Positions 16,153-24,216 of a stretch of DNA of 64,000 bases are shown in pieces. The stretch is from Bacillus sp. ISL-18. Lineage in GTDB: Bacteria; Bacillota; Bacilli; Bacillales; Cytobacillaceae. How positions within the stretch are numbered: the first letter of the stretch is position 1; each line of letters begins with the position of its first letter. A program made the position numbers and the translations under genes. Where the stretch lies: NCBI RefSeq assembly GCF_018613415.1, contig NZ_JAGGQG010000002.1, forward strand, positions 620,001 to 684,000, written 5' to 3'. The notes below the pieces were generated by a model. That model was not told the DNA's origin. It saw only the letters and a list, made by a program, of their open reading frames with translations, and did no database searches.

Positions 16153-16370
16153 ATTATTCTCCTTACTAAAATAAATTCACTCCCATTCCATTTAGGAGTT
16201 TATATTTTTTTAACATTATAGCAAAATTTTAAGGAAACCAATCAAATAATATGATAAGATGTTCTAGATGTTTGTAAAGGACACATCTGGATACACTAGT
16301 AATGGAAATCTTTTTACCGTCAATTTATTTTTGCAGAAAAAATCACCATAATGGGTGTAAAGAAAAAACA

Positions 16371-16399
16371 TTGACAAAAATATTATCGAAGGCTATAAT
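16371..16399 (+). promoter_or_regulatory. Consensus sigma-A promoter for ylbN-rpmF
   Basis: TTGACA (16371-16376), 17 bases, TATAAT (16394-16399): a perfect match to both consensus hexamers, as expected for a ribosomal-protein gene. Confidence 0.92.
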
Positions 16400-16426
16400 T
16401 ACCTTTGTTGCCTTGGGGTGATTCAA

Positions 16427-16954
16427 TTGAAATGGACATTAAATCAATTACAAAAATATCGAAACAAGGATTTTATCATTGATGAGATCATTCGTGTGGA
16501 TGAGATTAAACAAGTTGATCCCACGATTCGGGAAGTTTCTCCGATGCATATCACTGGTCGGGGAGATATTGATTCAACGAAAGTGACGTTTCATTTAAAA
16601 ATTGAAGGTCATTTAATTCTTCCTTGTTCTCGTACTTTAGTGGATGTAAAACTTCCGATTAATGTCGAAACAACTGAAACTTTCCTCTTACAAGGATCAG
16701 TCTATGAAACTGAAGAGGAAACATATCAAGTAAAGGGTGACTTGATTGACGTTACGCCAATCATTAGAGAAATTCTTTTACTTGAGGTTCCAATGCAAGT
16801 GTTTTGTGAGGATGTCGATTCTGAAGAAGCTGCACCGCAATCCGGCAAGGATTGGGAAGTTGTTTCTGAAGAAGATCAATCCAAAAAGATTGATCCGCGA
16901 CTAGCAGGACTTGCAAAGTTTTTTGACGAAAACAATTCTTCTTCCGAATCATAA
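16427..16954 (+). CDS. ylbN: DUF177 (YceD-like) protein YlbN
   Basis: The 175-residue protein belongs to DUF177, which is encoded just upstream of rpmF in most bacteria; in plants and E. coli the family (YceD/DUF177A) is linked to 23S rRNA accumulation. Here it is acidic with a low-complexity C-terminus. TTG 16427 (opening MKWTLNQLQKYRNK, the family's usual start) lies five bases after GGGGTGA; an upstream in-frame GTG at 16418 sits within that ribosome site and is rejected. It is cotranscribed with rpmF from a consensus promoter. Confidence 0.88.
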   Translation: MKWTLNQLQKYRNKDFIIDEIIRVDEIKQVDPTIREVSPMHITGRGDIDSTKVTFHLKIEGHLILPCSRTLVDVKLPINVETTETFLLQGSVYETEEETYQVKGDLIDVTPIIREILLLEVPMQVFCEDVDSEEAAPQSGKDWEVVSEEDQSKKIDPRLAGLAKFFDENNSSSES

Positions 16955-17038
16955 TCGGCAAAATCTAAGAAGCAAAGTGAAGAACCAGTATTCCTGGCCT
17001 TCATTACTTTCTTAATACTCTTTAAGGAGGTGGGAAGA

Positions 17039-17212
17039 ATGGCTGTACCTTTTAGAAGAACTTCTAAAACTGCAAAAAGAAAACGTCGTACTCATTTTAA
17101 ATTAAACGTACCTGGTATGGTAAGTTGCCCAAACTGTGGTGAAATGAAACTTGCACACCGCGTATGTAAAGCTTGCGGAACATACAAAGGAAAAGACGTT
17201 GTGAACGACTAA
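17039..17212 (+). CDS. rpmF: 50S ribosomal protein L32
   Basis: The 57-residue basic protein [18 protein letters not shown] is a typical L32. Four Cys residues (30, 33, 43, 46) in two CxxC pairs form a zinc ribbon, so this is the zinc-binding version. A very strong AAGGAGGTGGG ribosome site precedes ATG 17039; the in-frame ATG at 17030 lies within that site. It is the last gene of the ylbN-rpmF transcript. Confidence 0.98.
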   Translation: MAVPFRRTSKTAKRKRRTHFKLNVPGMVSCPNCGEMKLAHRVCKACGTYKGKDVVND

Positions 17213-17226
17213 TTTCCGTTATGATA

Positions 17227-17261
17227 AAAAGCACAAGGAGCTATATGCCCTTGTGCTTTTG
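17227..17261 (+). terminator. Terminator after rpmF
   Basis: A 12-bp stem AAAAGCACAAGG / CCTTGTGCTTTT (17227-17238 with 17249-17260) ending in T residues. Confidence 0.88.
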
Positions 17262-17342
17262 TCGTTTATAATCAGTTATACAGCGATACATACATCCCAA
17301 ATAAAAAAGATGAACTAGAGGCAAAGGGGGCGGGAAAAGGCT

Positions 17343-18113
17343 TTGTCATACACGATTGTTAAATCAAAGAAGGGCTATCTGGTCTTTACGATTACAAGAA
17401 AAGAAAAAAGAAATGCAATTAATTATGAAGTGATGAACGGTCTGGCCGAGGCGATAAAAAGGGCGGAAGATCCGGAAATAAAGGCACTTATAATAACGGG
17501 GACGGGTGAGACTGCCTTTTGTTCTGGGGGAGATCTATCCGTTTTTCATGCCCTCCATACAAAGGAGGATGCATATCCTATGCTATCTAAAATGGCTGAT
17601 ATCCTATATAAACTCCTGACTTTACCCATTCCTACGATAGCCCTTTTGAACGGAGTTGCTATTGGCGGTGGTTGCGAACTAGCAGCAGCTTGTGATTTCC
17701 GATTGGCAAGGAAAGGGATAAAAGCAGGCTTTGTTCAAGGGAAACAAGCAATCACTACAGGATGGGGCGGGGGTTCCATCCTAGCGGAGAAAATGACTGT
17801 CCCTAGTGCGATGAAGCTTTTGATGGAAGCAGAGCTGCAAACAGCGGAACAATTAAAAGAGGCTGGATTTATTCATGCCTTTTACGAGACCAGCCCGTTT
17901 CAAGCAGGTGAAGAATTTATTGAGAAAATACTAGGGACTGATTTGAAGGTCCTTCAATCCTATAAAAGAATCTGGGTTCGAAAGTGGGAAGAAACTAAAC
18001 TTAAAGAAAGAATAGAGGAAGAAGTCCGTAATTGTTCCATCCTTTGGGAAAGTGATGCCCATATTGAATATGTAAAGAAGTTTATAAGCAAAAAAACTGT
18101 GAATAAAGATTAA
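17343..18113 (+). CDS. Crotonase-family (enoyl-CoA hydratase/isomerase) protein
   Basis: The 256-residue protein has the crotonase fold: SGGDLS (oxyanion strand, about residues 60-65) and NGVAIGGGCELAAACDF with the first catalytic Glu position retained. The second catalytic Glu found in hydratases (in the FGQPE motif) is replaced: the aligned stretch reads FVQGKQ, followed by a TGWGGG turn. This argues against a standard enoyl-CoA hydratase and points to another crotonase activity such as decarboxylase or thioester hydrolase. TTG 17343 is preceded by a purine-rich site. The gene has no counterpart at this place in B. subtilis. Confidence 0.85.
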   Translation: MSYTIVKSKKGYLVFTITRKEKRNAINYEVMNGLAEAIKRAEDPEIKALIITGTGETAFCSGGDLSVFHALHTKEDAYPMLSKMADILYKLLTLPIPTIALLNGVAIGGGCELAAACDFRLARKGIKAGFVQGKQAITTGWGGGSILAEKMTVPSAMKLLMEAELQTAEQLKEAGFIHAFYETSPFQAGEEFIEKILGTDLKVLQSYKRIWVRKWEETKLKERIEEEVRNCSILWESDAHIEYVKKFISKKTVNKD

Positions 18114-18131
18114 AAGACAACTTCTGATTAA

Positions 18132-18160
18132 GTCTATCTTTTCTAGTAGATGCATATGTA
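18132..18160 (+). promoter_or_regulatory. Weak candidate sigma-E promoter for gerR
   Basis: GTCTATCTT (18132-18140) and CATATGTA (18153-18160) with a 12-base spacer loosely resemble sigma-E -35 and -10 elements. gerR is a sigma-E gene in B. subtilis. The spacer is short and the match imperfect. Confidence 0.3.
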
Positions 18161-18188
18161 TTATAAAAACACTAGGAGGGATGAACAA

Positions 18189-18818
18189 ATGTCACCAACT
18201 CGACAAGATGCATGGTCCCAAGACGAGGATTTGTTACTTGCTGAAGTGGTTTTAAGGCATATCCGTGAAGGCGGAACACAGCTCCAGGCATTTGAGGAAG
18301 TTGGCAAACAATTAACACGTACCTCGGCAGCATGTGGGTTTCGTTGGAATTCATATGTAAGAAAACAATATAAAACGGGGATTGAACTGGCGAAGAAACA
18401 ACGCAAAGAATTAAAGAAACAAGATGTCTTGATTGAGGAGACGAATCAAATTGAGCTGGCGGCTGTAGAAACTATACAGTCGGCGCCTCCAGTGGAGCAG
18501 GTCGGCAAGGTTACATTTCCTGCTGTCATTCATTTTTTAGAGAATCTTCACAAACAGGCAGAATCTTCTTCTGGTTTTGAAGAAGAGAGGAAAAAGTCGG
18601 TCGAAAAAATCAAAGAGTTAGAAAAGAAGACTTACTATTTAGCGGCCGAAAATGAAAGATTGTCAAAAAACCTAAAAGCCATTGAAGAGGATTACCGTTC
18701 TTTAATCGAGATCATGGAAAGAGCACGAAAAATGGTTGTCTTGCAGGATGAGGACCGCCAGCAAAAAGTGAAGTTTCAGATGGACAAAAATGGTAACCTT
18801 GAAAGGGTGGAAAAATAG
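18189..18818 (+). CDS. gerR: RsfA-family sporulation regulator GerR (YlbO)
   Basis: The 209-residue protein has an N-terminal Myb/SANT-like DNA-binding domain (about residues 5-60: AWSQDEDLLLAEVVLRHI ... RTSAACGFRWNSYVR) and a C-terminal coiled coil (about 135-190). This is the RsfA/GerR layout. In B. subtilis YlbO (GerR) is made under sigma-E and turns down part of the sigma-E regulon in the mother cell. The start ATG 18189 follows AGGAGGGA; an upstream in-frame ATG at 18150 overlaps the promoter region and lacks a ribosome site. Confidence 0.88.
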   Translation: MSPTRQDAWSQDEDLLLAEVVLRHIREGGTQLQAFEEVGKQLTRTSAACGFRWNSYVRKQYKTGIELAKKQRKELKKQDVLIEETNQIELAAVETIQSAPPVEQVGKVTFPAVIHFLENLHKQAESSSGFEEERKKSVEKIKELEKKTYYLAAENERLSKNLKAIEEDYRSLIEIMERARKMVVLQDEDRQQKVKFQMDKNGNLERVEK

Positions 18819-18850
18819 GAAAAAGCGGACTTCACGTCCGCTTTTTCCTA
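18816..18850. terminator. Bidirectional terminator overlapping the gerR stop
   Basis: A perfect 15-bp stem (18816-18830 with 18836-18850), five-base loop, between convergent gerR and ylbP. The left arm starts in the gerR stop codon. Confidence 0.88.
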
Positions 18851-18872
18851 TTTTAAGGTTAGTTCATTATTT

Positions 18873-19346
18873 TTAATGATGCTGTGCTTCGACGCCGTCT
18901 GGATACCAAACAAGTGGATTTTCGCCGCGGTCACGTTCCATTTCATATTCTACATTGGAGAAGCCCAATTTTTCAAAAAATCCACTAGATTGTACTCTTG
19001 GATTTGTCTTAATAGGCAGACCAAAGCTTTTAGCAAAATCCACTAAAGCTTTCCCAAATCCTTTTCCTTGATAGTCAGGCAAAACTTCAAGCTTCCACAA
19101 TTCTAGGTAATTTTGTGGTGGGGAGAAATAACGGTCAAATTTTGCATCAATCTGATATAAACTCATTCTTGCTACTAGTTTGTCTCCGAAATAGACTCCG
19201 TAAAAAGGGGATTCACTATTATTATCTATCATATTTGCTTCTAAATCTTCAAACATCGATAATTCCTGAAGACCGTATTCTTTAAATTTTTTAAACTCTT
19301 CCAACGTTTTAAAATTTATTTTTAATTTCTCCACTTTGTACACCAT
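18873..19346 (-). CDS. ylbP: GNAT-family N-acetyltransferase YlbP
   Basis: The 157-residue protein has one GNAT domain with the acetyl-CoA-binding motif EVLPDYQGKGFGKAL (about residues 95-109) and the C-terminal SSGFFEKLGF segment. The substrate is unknown. The start is set at 19346 (MVYKVEKLKI), six bases after TAGGAGG on the minus strand; an upstream in-frame ATG would add 30 residues with no homology to the family and no ribosome site. It matches B. subtilis ylbP in position and orientation relative to gerR. Confidence 0.9.
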   Translation of the reverse strand: MVYKVEKLKINFKTLEEFKKFKEYGLQELSMFEDLEANMIDNNSESPFYGVYFGDKLVARMSLYQIDAKFDRYFSPPQNYLELWKLEVLPDYQGKGFGKALVDFAKSFGLPIKTNPRVQSSGFFEKLGFSNVEYEMERDRGENPLVWYPDGVEAQHH

Positions 19347-19490
19347 AGCCTGCCTCCTAAATGTTGGTATCTTGTTCTTGTATATAATTATATGCTCTTG
19401 AATAATATGAAGAGAATCAAAATTTGCATTATTCAAAATCGATTACTATTATTATATAACAAATAGATAAAAAATTCTTCAATTAAGTTA

Positions 19491-19504
19491 CGGAAGCGTT
19501 TACA
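19491..19504 (+). promoter_or_regulatory. Candidate CcpA-binding cre site
   Basis: The 14-mer CGGAAGCGTTTACA differs from the cre consensus TGWAANCGNTNWCA at two positions (1 and 3). Its end overlaps a possible -35 (TTTACA, 19499-19504; TTGAAT 18 bases downstream) about 85 bases before the carboxylase operon, so binding would repress it. Confidence 0.5.
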
Positions 19505-19580
19505 AAATTTGCAGGAAATTTCTTGAATCGTGTAGAAACAGTTATGGAAGGCGTTAAAAGGGAATGAAAGGGGAAGAAAA

Positions 19581-20918
19581 GTGCAAAAAATTTTAATTGC
19601 CAATCGCGGAGAAATTGCCCTTAGGATTATTAAAACCTGTCAGATGATGGGAATTGAAACGATTGCTATTTATTCCGAAGCTGATCAGGATATGCCTTTT
19701 GTAAAAGAAGCAACTAAGGCAATACGTGTCGGAGAACCGCATGTTAGCAAGTCTTATTTGCGAGTTGACAAAATTTTGGAAATCGCCCGTGACGAAAAAG
19801 TGGATGCGATCCACCCTGGATATGGTTTTCTATCGGAAAACGCTGCTTTTGCGGAGGAGACCATCAAGGCAGGAATGATTTTTATTGGACCCGAGCCTAA
19901 AACAATTGAGTTAATGGGGGATAAAATTGCTTCCCGTCAAACAATGGTGAATGCAGGTGTTCCGGTAGTACCGGGAAGCAGCCATGGATTAAAAACAATT
20001 GAAGAGGCATGCAGTCTAGCGGAGACCATTGGTTACCCGATTATGCTGAAGGCGAGTGGCGGCGGGGGAGGAATCGGGATGGTCCTTTGTGAAAATGAGC
20101 AAGCGCTCAATAAGTCATATGAATCTACCAAGAAAAGAGCAATGACTTATTTTGGTTCTGATGAAGTTTTTATCGAAAAATATATTACAGAAAGCAGACA
20201 TATTGAAGTTCAAGTTTTCGGTGATCGGCTTGGAAATATTATTCACCTGTTTGAAAGGGATTGTTCCATTCAAAGAAGACATCAAAAGGTTGTGGAAGAA
20301 TCACCATCGCCCTTTTTATCTGAACAAGTAAAGCAAAAGATGTTTGACACAGCGATTAAAGCTGCTCGTGCCGTTAACTATACAAACGCAGGAACAGTAG
20401 AGTTTATTGTTGATCAAGAGGAAAACTTTTATTTCCTTGAAATGAACACACGCTTACAGGTCGAGCATCCGGTAACGGAAATGATTACAGGGCTTGATTT
20501 GGTGAAGTGGCAAATCTTAGTTGCTCGCGGTGAAAAGCTCCCGCTGCAGCAAGCTGAAATTTTATCGCACGGTCATGCAGTTGAATTTCGTCTTTATGCG
20601 GAAGACCCTGTCCGATTTTTACCTTCTCCTGGAAAAATTACCACTCTTCATTGGGATGTGGGAGAAGGGATCAGGATAGATTCCGGTTATAGTGAAGGCG
20701 GGACAGTAACTCCTTTTTATGACCCGTTGATTGCCAAGTGCATTTTTTACGGGGAATCGCGACAAAAAGCATTAGCTGCTGCCAAACGTTTTTTTAAAGA
20801 GATAAAAATTGAGGGCATTAAAACAAATGTGCCGCTTTTTTTAACGATTTTAGACTCTGACTCTTTCCAAAAGGGAGAGTATACCACCGATTTCTTAAAT
20901 AAAAATCATGTGAAATAA
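19581..20918 (+). CDS. Biotin carboxylase subunit of an acyl-CoA carboxylase
   Basis: The 445-residue ATP-grasp enzyme matches biotin carboxylase: ANRGEIALRI at the N-terminus, the ATP-binding Gly-rich loop at 160-166, ERDCSIQRRHQK (about 225-236) and EMNTRLQVEHPVTE (287-300). It carboxylates biotin on the carrier encoded 14 bases downstream using ATP and bicarbonate. The GTG start at 19581 follows AAGGGGAAG. It is the first gene of a three-gene operon (carboxylase, carrier, transferase) separate from the fatty-acid acetyl-CoA carboxylase genes. A cre-like site lies upstream. Confidence 0.93.
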   Translation: MQKILIANRGEIALRIIKTCQMMGIETIAIYSEADQDMPFVKEATKAIRVGEPHVSKSYLRVDKILEIARDEKVDAIHPGYGFLSENAAFAEETIKAGMIFIGPEPKTIELMGDKIASRQTMVNAGVPVVPGSSHGLKTIEEACSLAETIGYPIMLKASGGGGGIGMVLCENEQALNKSYESTKKRAMTYFGSDEVFIEKYITESRHIEVQVFGDRLGNIIHLFERDCSIQRRHQKVVEESPSPFLSEQVKQKMFDTAIKAARAVNYTNAGTVEFIVDQEENFYFLEMNTRLQVEHPVTEMITGLDLVKWQILVARGEKLPLQQAEILSHGHAVEFRLYAEDPVRFLPSPGKITTLHWDVGEGIRIDSGYSEGGTVTPFYDPLIAKCIFYGESRQKALAAAKRFFKEIKIEGIKTNVPLFLTILDSDSFQKGEYTTDFLNKNHVK

Positions 20919-20932
20919 GGGGAGAATTCAAA

Positions 20933-21145
20933 ATGAAGGAAATCACAGCATCAATGGCGGGGACAGTCCTAAACATTTTCGTTGCAGCGGGAGCTAAAGT
21001 AAATCCTGGGCAAGAAGTTGTCATGTTAGAATCTATGAAAATGGAAATCCCGATTGAAAGCGGAATAGAGGGAGTTGTCCGAGAGGTAAAGGTAAACAGC
21101 GGGGATTTTGTAAATGAAGGGGATGTCTTACTGGTACTAGAATAG
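20933..21145 (+). CDS. Single-domain biotin carboxyl carrier protein
   Basis: The 70-residue protein is a bare biotinyl/lipoyl domain. The biotinylation motif ESMKM places biotin on Lys36. Such short carriers (B. subtilis YngHB is of this type) work with dedicated acyl-CoA carboxylases rather than with AccB-type fatty-acid synthesis. It lies 14 bases after the biotin carboxylase gene with a GGGGAGA site, and is followed at once by the carboxyltransferase gene. Confidence 0.94.
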   Translation: MKEITASMAGTVLNIFVAAGAKVNPGQEVVMLESMKMEIPIESGIEGVVREVKVNSGDFVNEGDVLLVLE

Positions 21146-21170
21146 CATGTTTAGAAAAGGGGGAGCACGG

Positions 21171-22712
21171 GTGACGACAATTAATACGTTAGTTGATCAA
21201 TTAAACGATAATCGGAAAAGGATCGAAGCCGGCGGCCAGCCTAAATATCATGAAAAGGCTAAGGAGCAGCAGAAACTTTTTGTACGTGAGCGGTTATCTC
21301 GATTATTTGATGAGGGTAAATATGAAGAGGATGGTAAATTTGCTAATTTCCAAGCCGGTGACCTGCCTGCTGATGGTGTGGTAACAGCAATTGGTAAAAT
21401 TAATGGTCAGACGGTTTGTGTGATGGCAAATGACTCGACCATTAAAGCTGGTTCTTGGGGAGCACGGACAGTAGAGAAAATCATCCGAATCCAAGAAACA
21501 GCTGAAAAATTAAAAGTTCCGTTATTTTATCTGGTTGATTCAGCCGGGGCAAGAATCACGGATCAAGTCGAGATGTTTCCAAACCGGCGCGGTGCTGGAA
21601 AAATCTTTTATAATCAAGTAAAGCTTTCTGGTATGATTCCACAGGTATGTATTTTATTTGGCCCTTCTGCGGCTGGTGGAGCCTACATCCCCGCCTTTTG
21701 CGATATTGTCATCATGGTTGACCAAAATGCTTCTATGTATTTAGGTTCGCCAAGGATGGCTGAAAAGGTTATCGGGGAAAAAGTAACACTCGAGGAAATG
21801 GGCGGTGCCCGGATGCATTGTACGGTCTCGGGCTGTGGCGATATACTCACCTATAGTGAGGAAGAAGCCATTGACTCTGCAAAAAAATACCTCAGCTTTT
21901 TTCCTGCCAGCTTTAAAGAAATAACGAAAAAGATTACGGGAATCCAAGCAAAACAAGGCCGAGATTTAGAAACGATTATTCCGGAAAACCAAAATGCACC
22001 ATTTGATATGCTGGAATGTATTGAGCAATTAGTAGACAATGGCAGTTTCTATGAGATCAAGAAGCTATTCGCTCCGGAAATTATTACTGGTTTAGCTCGC
22101 ATCGATGGCAGGGCCGTAGGGATTATCGCCAATCAGCCTAAGGTAAAAGGAGGCGTGCTATTTGTAGATTCTGCAGATAAAGCAGCCAAATTCATCCAGC
22201 TCTGCGATGCCTTTCATATCCCATTATTGTTTTTAGCGGATGTTCCTGGCTTTATGATTGGAACAAAAGTGGAACGGGCCGGGATTATCCGTCATGGCGC
22301 TAAGTTAATTGCCGCAATGAGTTCGGCCACTGTACCCAAAATTTCCGTTATTGTGAGAAAGGCATACGGTGCAGGGCTTTATGCCATGGCAGGTCCCGCC
22401 TTTGAGCCGGACTGCTGCATTGCCTTACCTACTGCTCAAATAGCGGTCATGGGTCCTGAAGCTGCTGTAAATGCCGTTTACTCTAATAAAATCAATGACA
22501 TTGCCGATCCAAAAGAAAGGACCGCTTTTGTCCAAGAAAAGCATAAAGAGTATAAAGAGCAAATTGACATTTATAAATTAGCTTCTGAGTTAATTGTCGA
22601 TGAAATTGTTGCGCCTTCCGAACTAAGAGAGGTTCTGATTCAGCGGTTTGCTTACTATGAAACGAAAGAGCTTACCTTTAGTGTCAGGAAACATCCAGTC
22701 TATCCTGTATAA
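21171..22712 (+). CDS. Acyl-CoA carboxylase carboxyltransferase subunit
   Basis: The 513-residue protein has both carboxyltransferase halves in one chain (N-terminal domain with DSAGARITDQVEMFPNRRGAG; C-terminal domain with DVPGFMIGTKVERAGIIRHGAK), as in PccB/MccB-type subunits. GSPRMAEKVIGEKVTLEEMGGARMH-like wording resembles methylcrotonyl-CoA carboxylases such as YngE, but propionyl-CoA or another acyl-CoA remains possible. GTG 21171 is chosen because AAGGGGGA lies five to six bases upstream; ATG 21147 has no site. The operon ends with a strong terminator. Confidence 0.9.
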   Translation: MTTINTLVDQLNDNRKRIEAGGQPKYHEKAKEQQKLFVRERLSRLFDEGKYEEDGKFANFQAGDLPADGVVTAIGKINGQTVCVMANDSTIKAGSWGARTVEKIIRIQETAEKLKVPLFYLVDSAGARITDQVEMFPNRRGAGKIFYNQVKLSGMIPQVCILFGPSAAGGAYIPAFCDIVIMVDQNASMYLGSPRMAEKVIGEKVTLEEMGGARMHCTVSGCGDILTYSEEEAIDSAKKYLSFFPASFKEITKKITGIQAKQGRDLETIIPENQNAPFDMLECIEQLVDNGSFYEIKKLFAPEIITGLARIDGRAVGIIANQPKVKGGVLFVDSADKAAKFIQLCDAFHIPLLFLADVPGFMIGTKVERAGIIRHGAKLIAAMSSATVPKISVIVRKAYGAGLYAMAGPAFEPDCCIALPTAQIAVMGPEAAVNAVYSNKINDIADPKERTAFVQEKHKEYKEQIDIYKLASELIVDEIVAPSELREVLIQRFAYYETKELTFSVRKHPVYPV

Positions 22713-22719
22713 AAGATGG

Positions 22720-22753
22720 AACCTTTTCGACAGATATTCGAAAAGGTTTTTTT
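22720..22753 (+). terminator. Terminator of the acyl-CoA carboxylase operon
   Basis: A perfect 11-bp stem (22720-22730 with 22738-22748), seven-base loop and seven T residues. Confidence 0.9.
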
Positions 22754-22837
22754 GTATCTACTAACAAATGGCATCATCTGATAGAATATTAGCAAGCAGT
22801 ATGACAATGCAGATTTTAAAAAAAGGGGTAAACATCC

Positions 22838-23734
22838 ATGAGGGTTGGGATTATTGGAGCGGGGTCGATTGGATTATTGTTTGCTGCCTACCTTAGCCGA
22901 GTATTTGATGTAACTGTATATACAAGGTCACAGGAACAAGCAAATGAAATAAATTTACATGGAATCTCATTGCTTAACAGGATGGACAGAACAGTGGCCG
23001 TGGTTAAAGCAGTTCCGATAACGGACTGGCAGGGGTCAGAAGAGTTAACGATTATAGCGGTAAAACAATATCAGCTATTTTCATTTTTGGAGAGATTAAA
23101 ACAAATACCGGTAATGCCTGAAAACCTTTTATTTTTACAAAATGGGATGGGGCATTTAAAACTGCTTAACGATCTTAAGGGAACGAATGTGTATGTCGGT
23201 TCAGTGGAACATGGAGCCCTTCGAGAGAATCTTTATACTGTTCGGCACAATGGTGCAGGTACGACTAACGTAGCCGTTTATAAGGGGGATTCTGAGTTCT
23301 TGCAATGGTTGACGGGTGTCGTATCTAAAGTGTTTCCGATGACTTATCAAGAAGAATATTTTGCCATGCTGGAAAAAAAGTTAATTGCCAACGCCATGAT
23401 TAATCCATTGACGGCAATCCTTCAAGTGAAAAATGGGGTACTAGTTGATAATCCATTTTATTATAAGATATTACAAAATCTATTCGGTGAAATTACTGCC
23501 ATATTAAACCTTCAGGATCCGGAAGAATATTGGGGACAAGTGATTAAGATTTGTCAACAAACAGCGGATAATCGTTCGTCTATGTTAAAAGATATAGAAG
23601 CTAACCGACAGACAGAGATAGACGCCATTTTAGGTTATTTACTTGAAGAAGCTTGCCGCAAAGGGATAACATCTCCTCAACTAGAAACGCTTTTTTATCT
23701 TATTAAAGGAAAAGAAAGCCAAGGGGAGAGGTAG
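22838..23734 (+). CDS. panE: 2-dehydropantoate 2-reductase (YlbQ)
   Basis: The 298-residue protein has the N-terminal Rossmann motif GIIGAGSIG (about residues 4-12) and the ApbA/PanE C-terminal helical domain with the conserved Lys in LEKKLIANAMINPLTA. It reduces ketopantoate to pantoate with NADPH in pantothenate/CoA synthesis. The start ATG 22838 follows AAAAGGGG. The DUF3397 gene begins one base after its stop, so the two are cotranscribed. Position matches B. subtilis ylbQ, which is annotated as panE. Confidence 0.9.
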   Translation: MRVGIIGAGSIGLLFAAYLSRVFDVTVYTRSQEQANEINLHGISLLNRMDRTVAVVKAVPITDWQGSEELTIIAVKQYQLFSFLERLKQIPVMPENLLFLQNGMGHLKLLNDLKGTNVYVGSVEHGALRENLYTVRHNGAGTTNVAVYKGDSEFLQWLTGVVSKVFPMTYQEEYFAMLEKKLIANAMINPLTAILQVKNGVLVDNPFYYKILQNLFGEITAILNLQDPEEYWGQVIKICQQTADNRSSMLKDIEANRQTEIDAILGYLLEEACRKGITSPQLETLFYLIKGKESQGER

Positions 23735-23735
23735 C

Positions 23736-24131
23736 ATGAGCACTATTTTTTCGTCTATTCTAACCATATTCTTTGCGATACCGGTTTTAGGGACCATTCT
23801 TGTCTATACTGTAATAAAGCTATTATTAAAATCTACAAAAAAAGCACTGCATAGGGCTCTTGATTATACAACTATTTTGTATATTATTTCCGTTCACTTT
23901 TTAATTGTCACTCTATGGGGAAAATCGTTTTTTTGGTTAATAATACTAGTAATGCTTTTAATCGCAATGGTGTTTGTTTTCGTTCATTGGAAGGTTAAGG
24001 AGGAAATCATCGTCAAACGAGTATGGAAAGGTTTTTGGCGTTTTAATTTTATCTTATTTTTTTTCGCCTATTTTGTCCTTACCTTTTATGGTTTAGTATC
24101 CCGAGCCATCACCTTTAGTTTTTCATCCTAA
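23736..24131 (+). CDS. DUF3397 membrane protein
   Basis: The 131-residue protein has four predicted transmembrane helices with short basic loops (KSTKKALHR, KVKEEIIVKRVWKG) and resembles the DUF3397 family found beside bshC in bacilli. Function is unknown. It starts at ATG 23736, one base after panE, with GGGGAGAG as ribosome site inside the panE end, so translation is probably coupled. It precedes bshC, which has a separate promoter. Confidence 0.82.
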   Translation: MSTIFSSILTIFFAIPVLGTILVYTVIKLLLKSTKKALHRALDYTTILYIISVHFLIVTLWGKSFFWLIILVMLLIAMVFVFVHWKVKEEIIVKRVWKGFWRFNFILFFFAYFVLTFYGLVSRAITFSFSS

Positions 24132-24145
24132 TTAGAGCAAAAGTT

Positions 24146-24175
24146 TTCTTTAATTAGGGATGATAATGGTATACT
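24146..24175 (+). promoter_or_regulatory. Candidate sigma-A promoter for bshC
   Basis: TATACT (24170-24175) with an extended TG one base upstream; the best -35 is TTCTTT (24146-24151), 18 bases away and weak. It lies 42 bases before the bshC start. Confidence 0.45.
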
Positions 24176-24216
24176 CGTTTAAGAATGAATCATGGTAACA
24201 GAAAGGAAGTACATGG

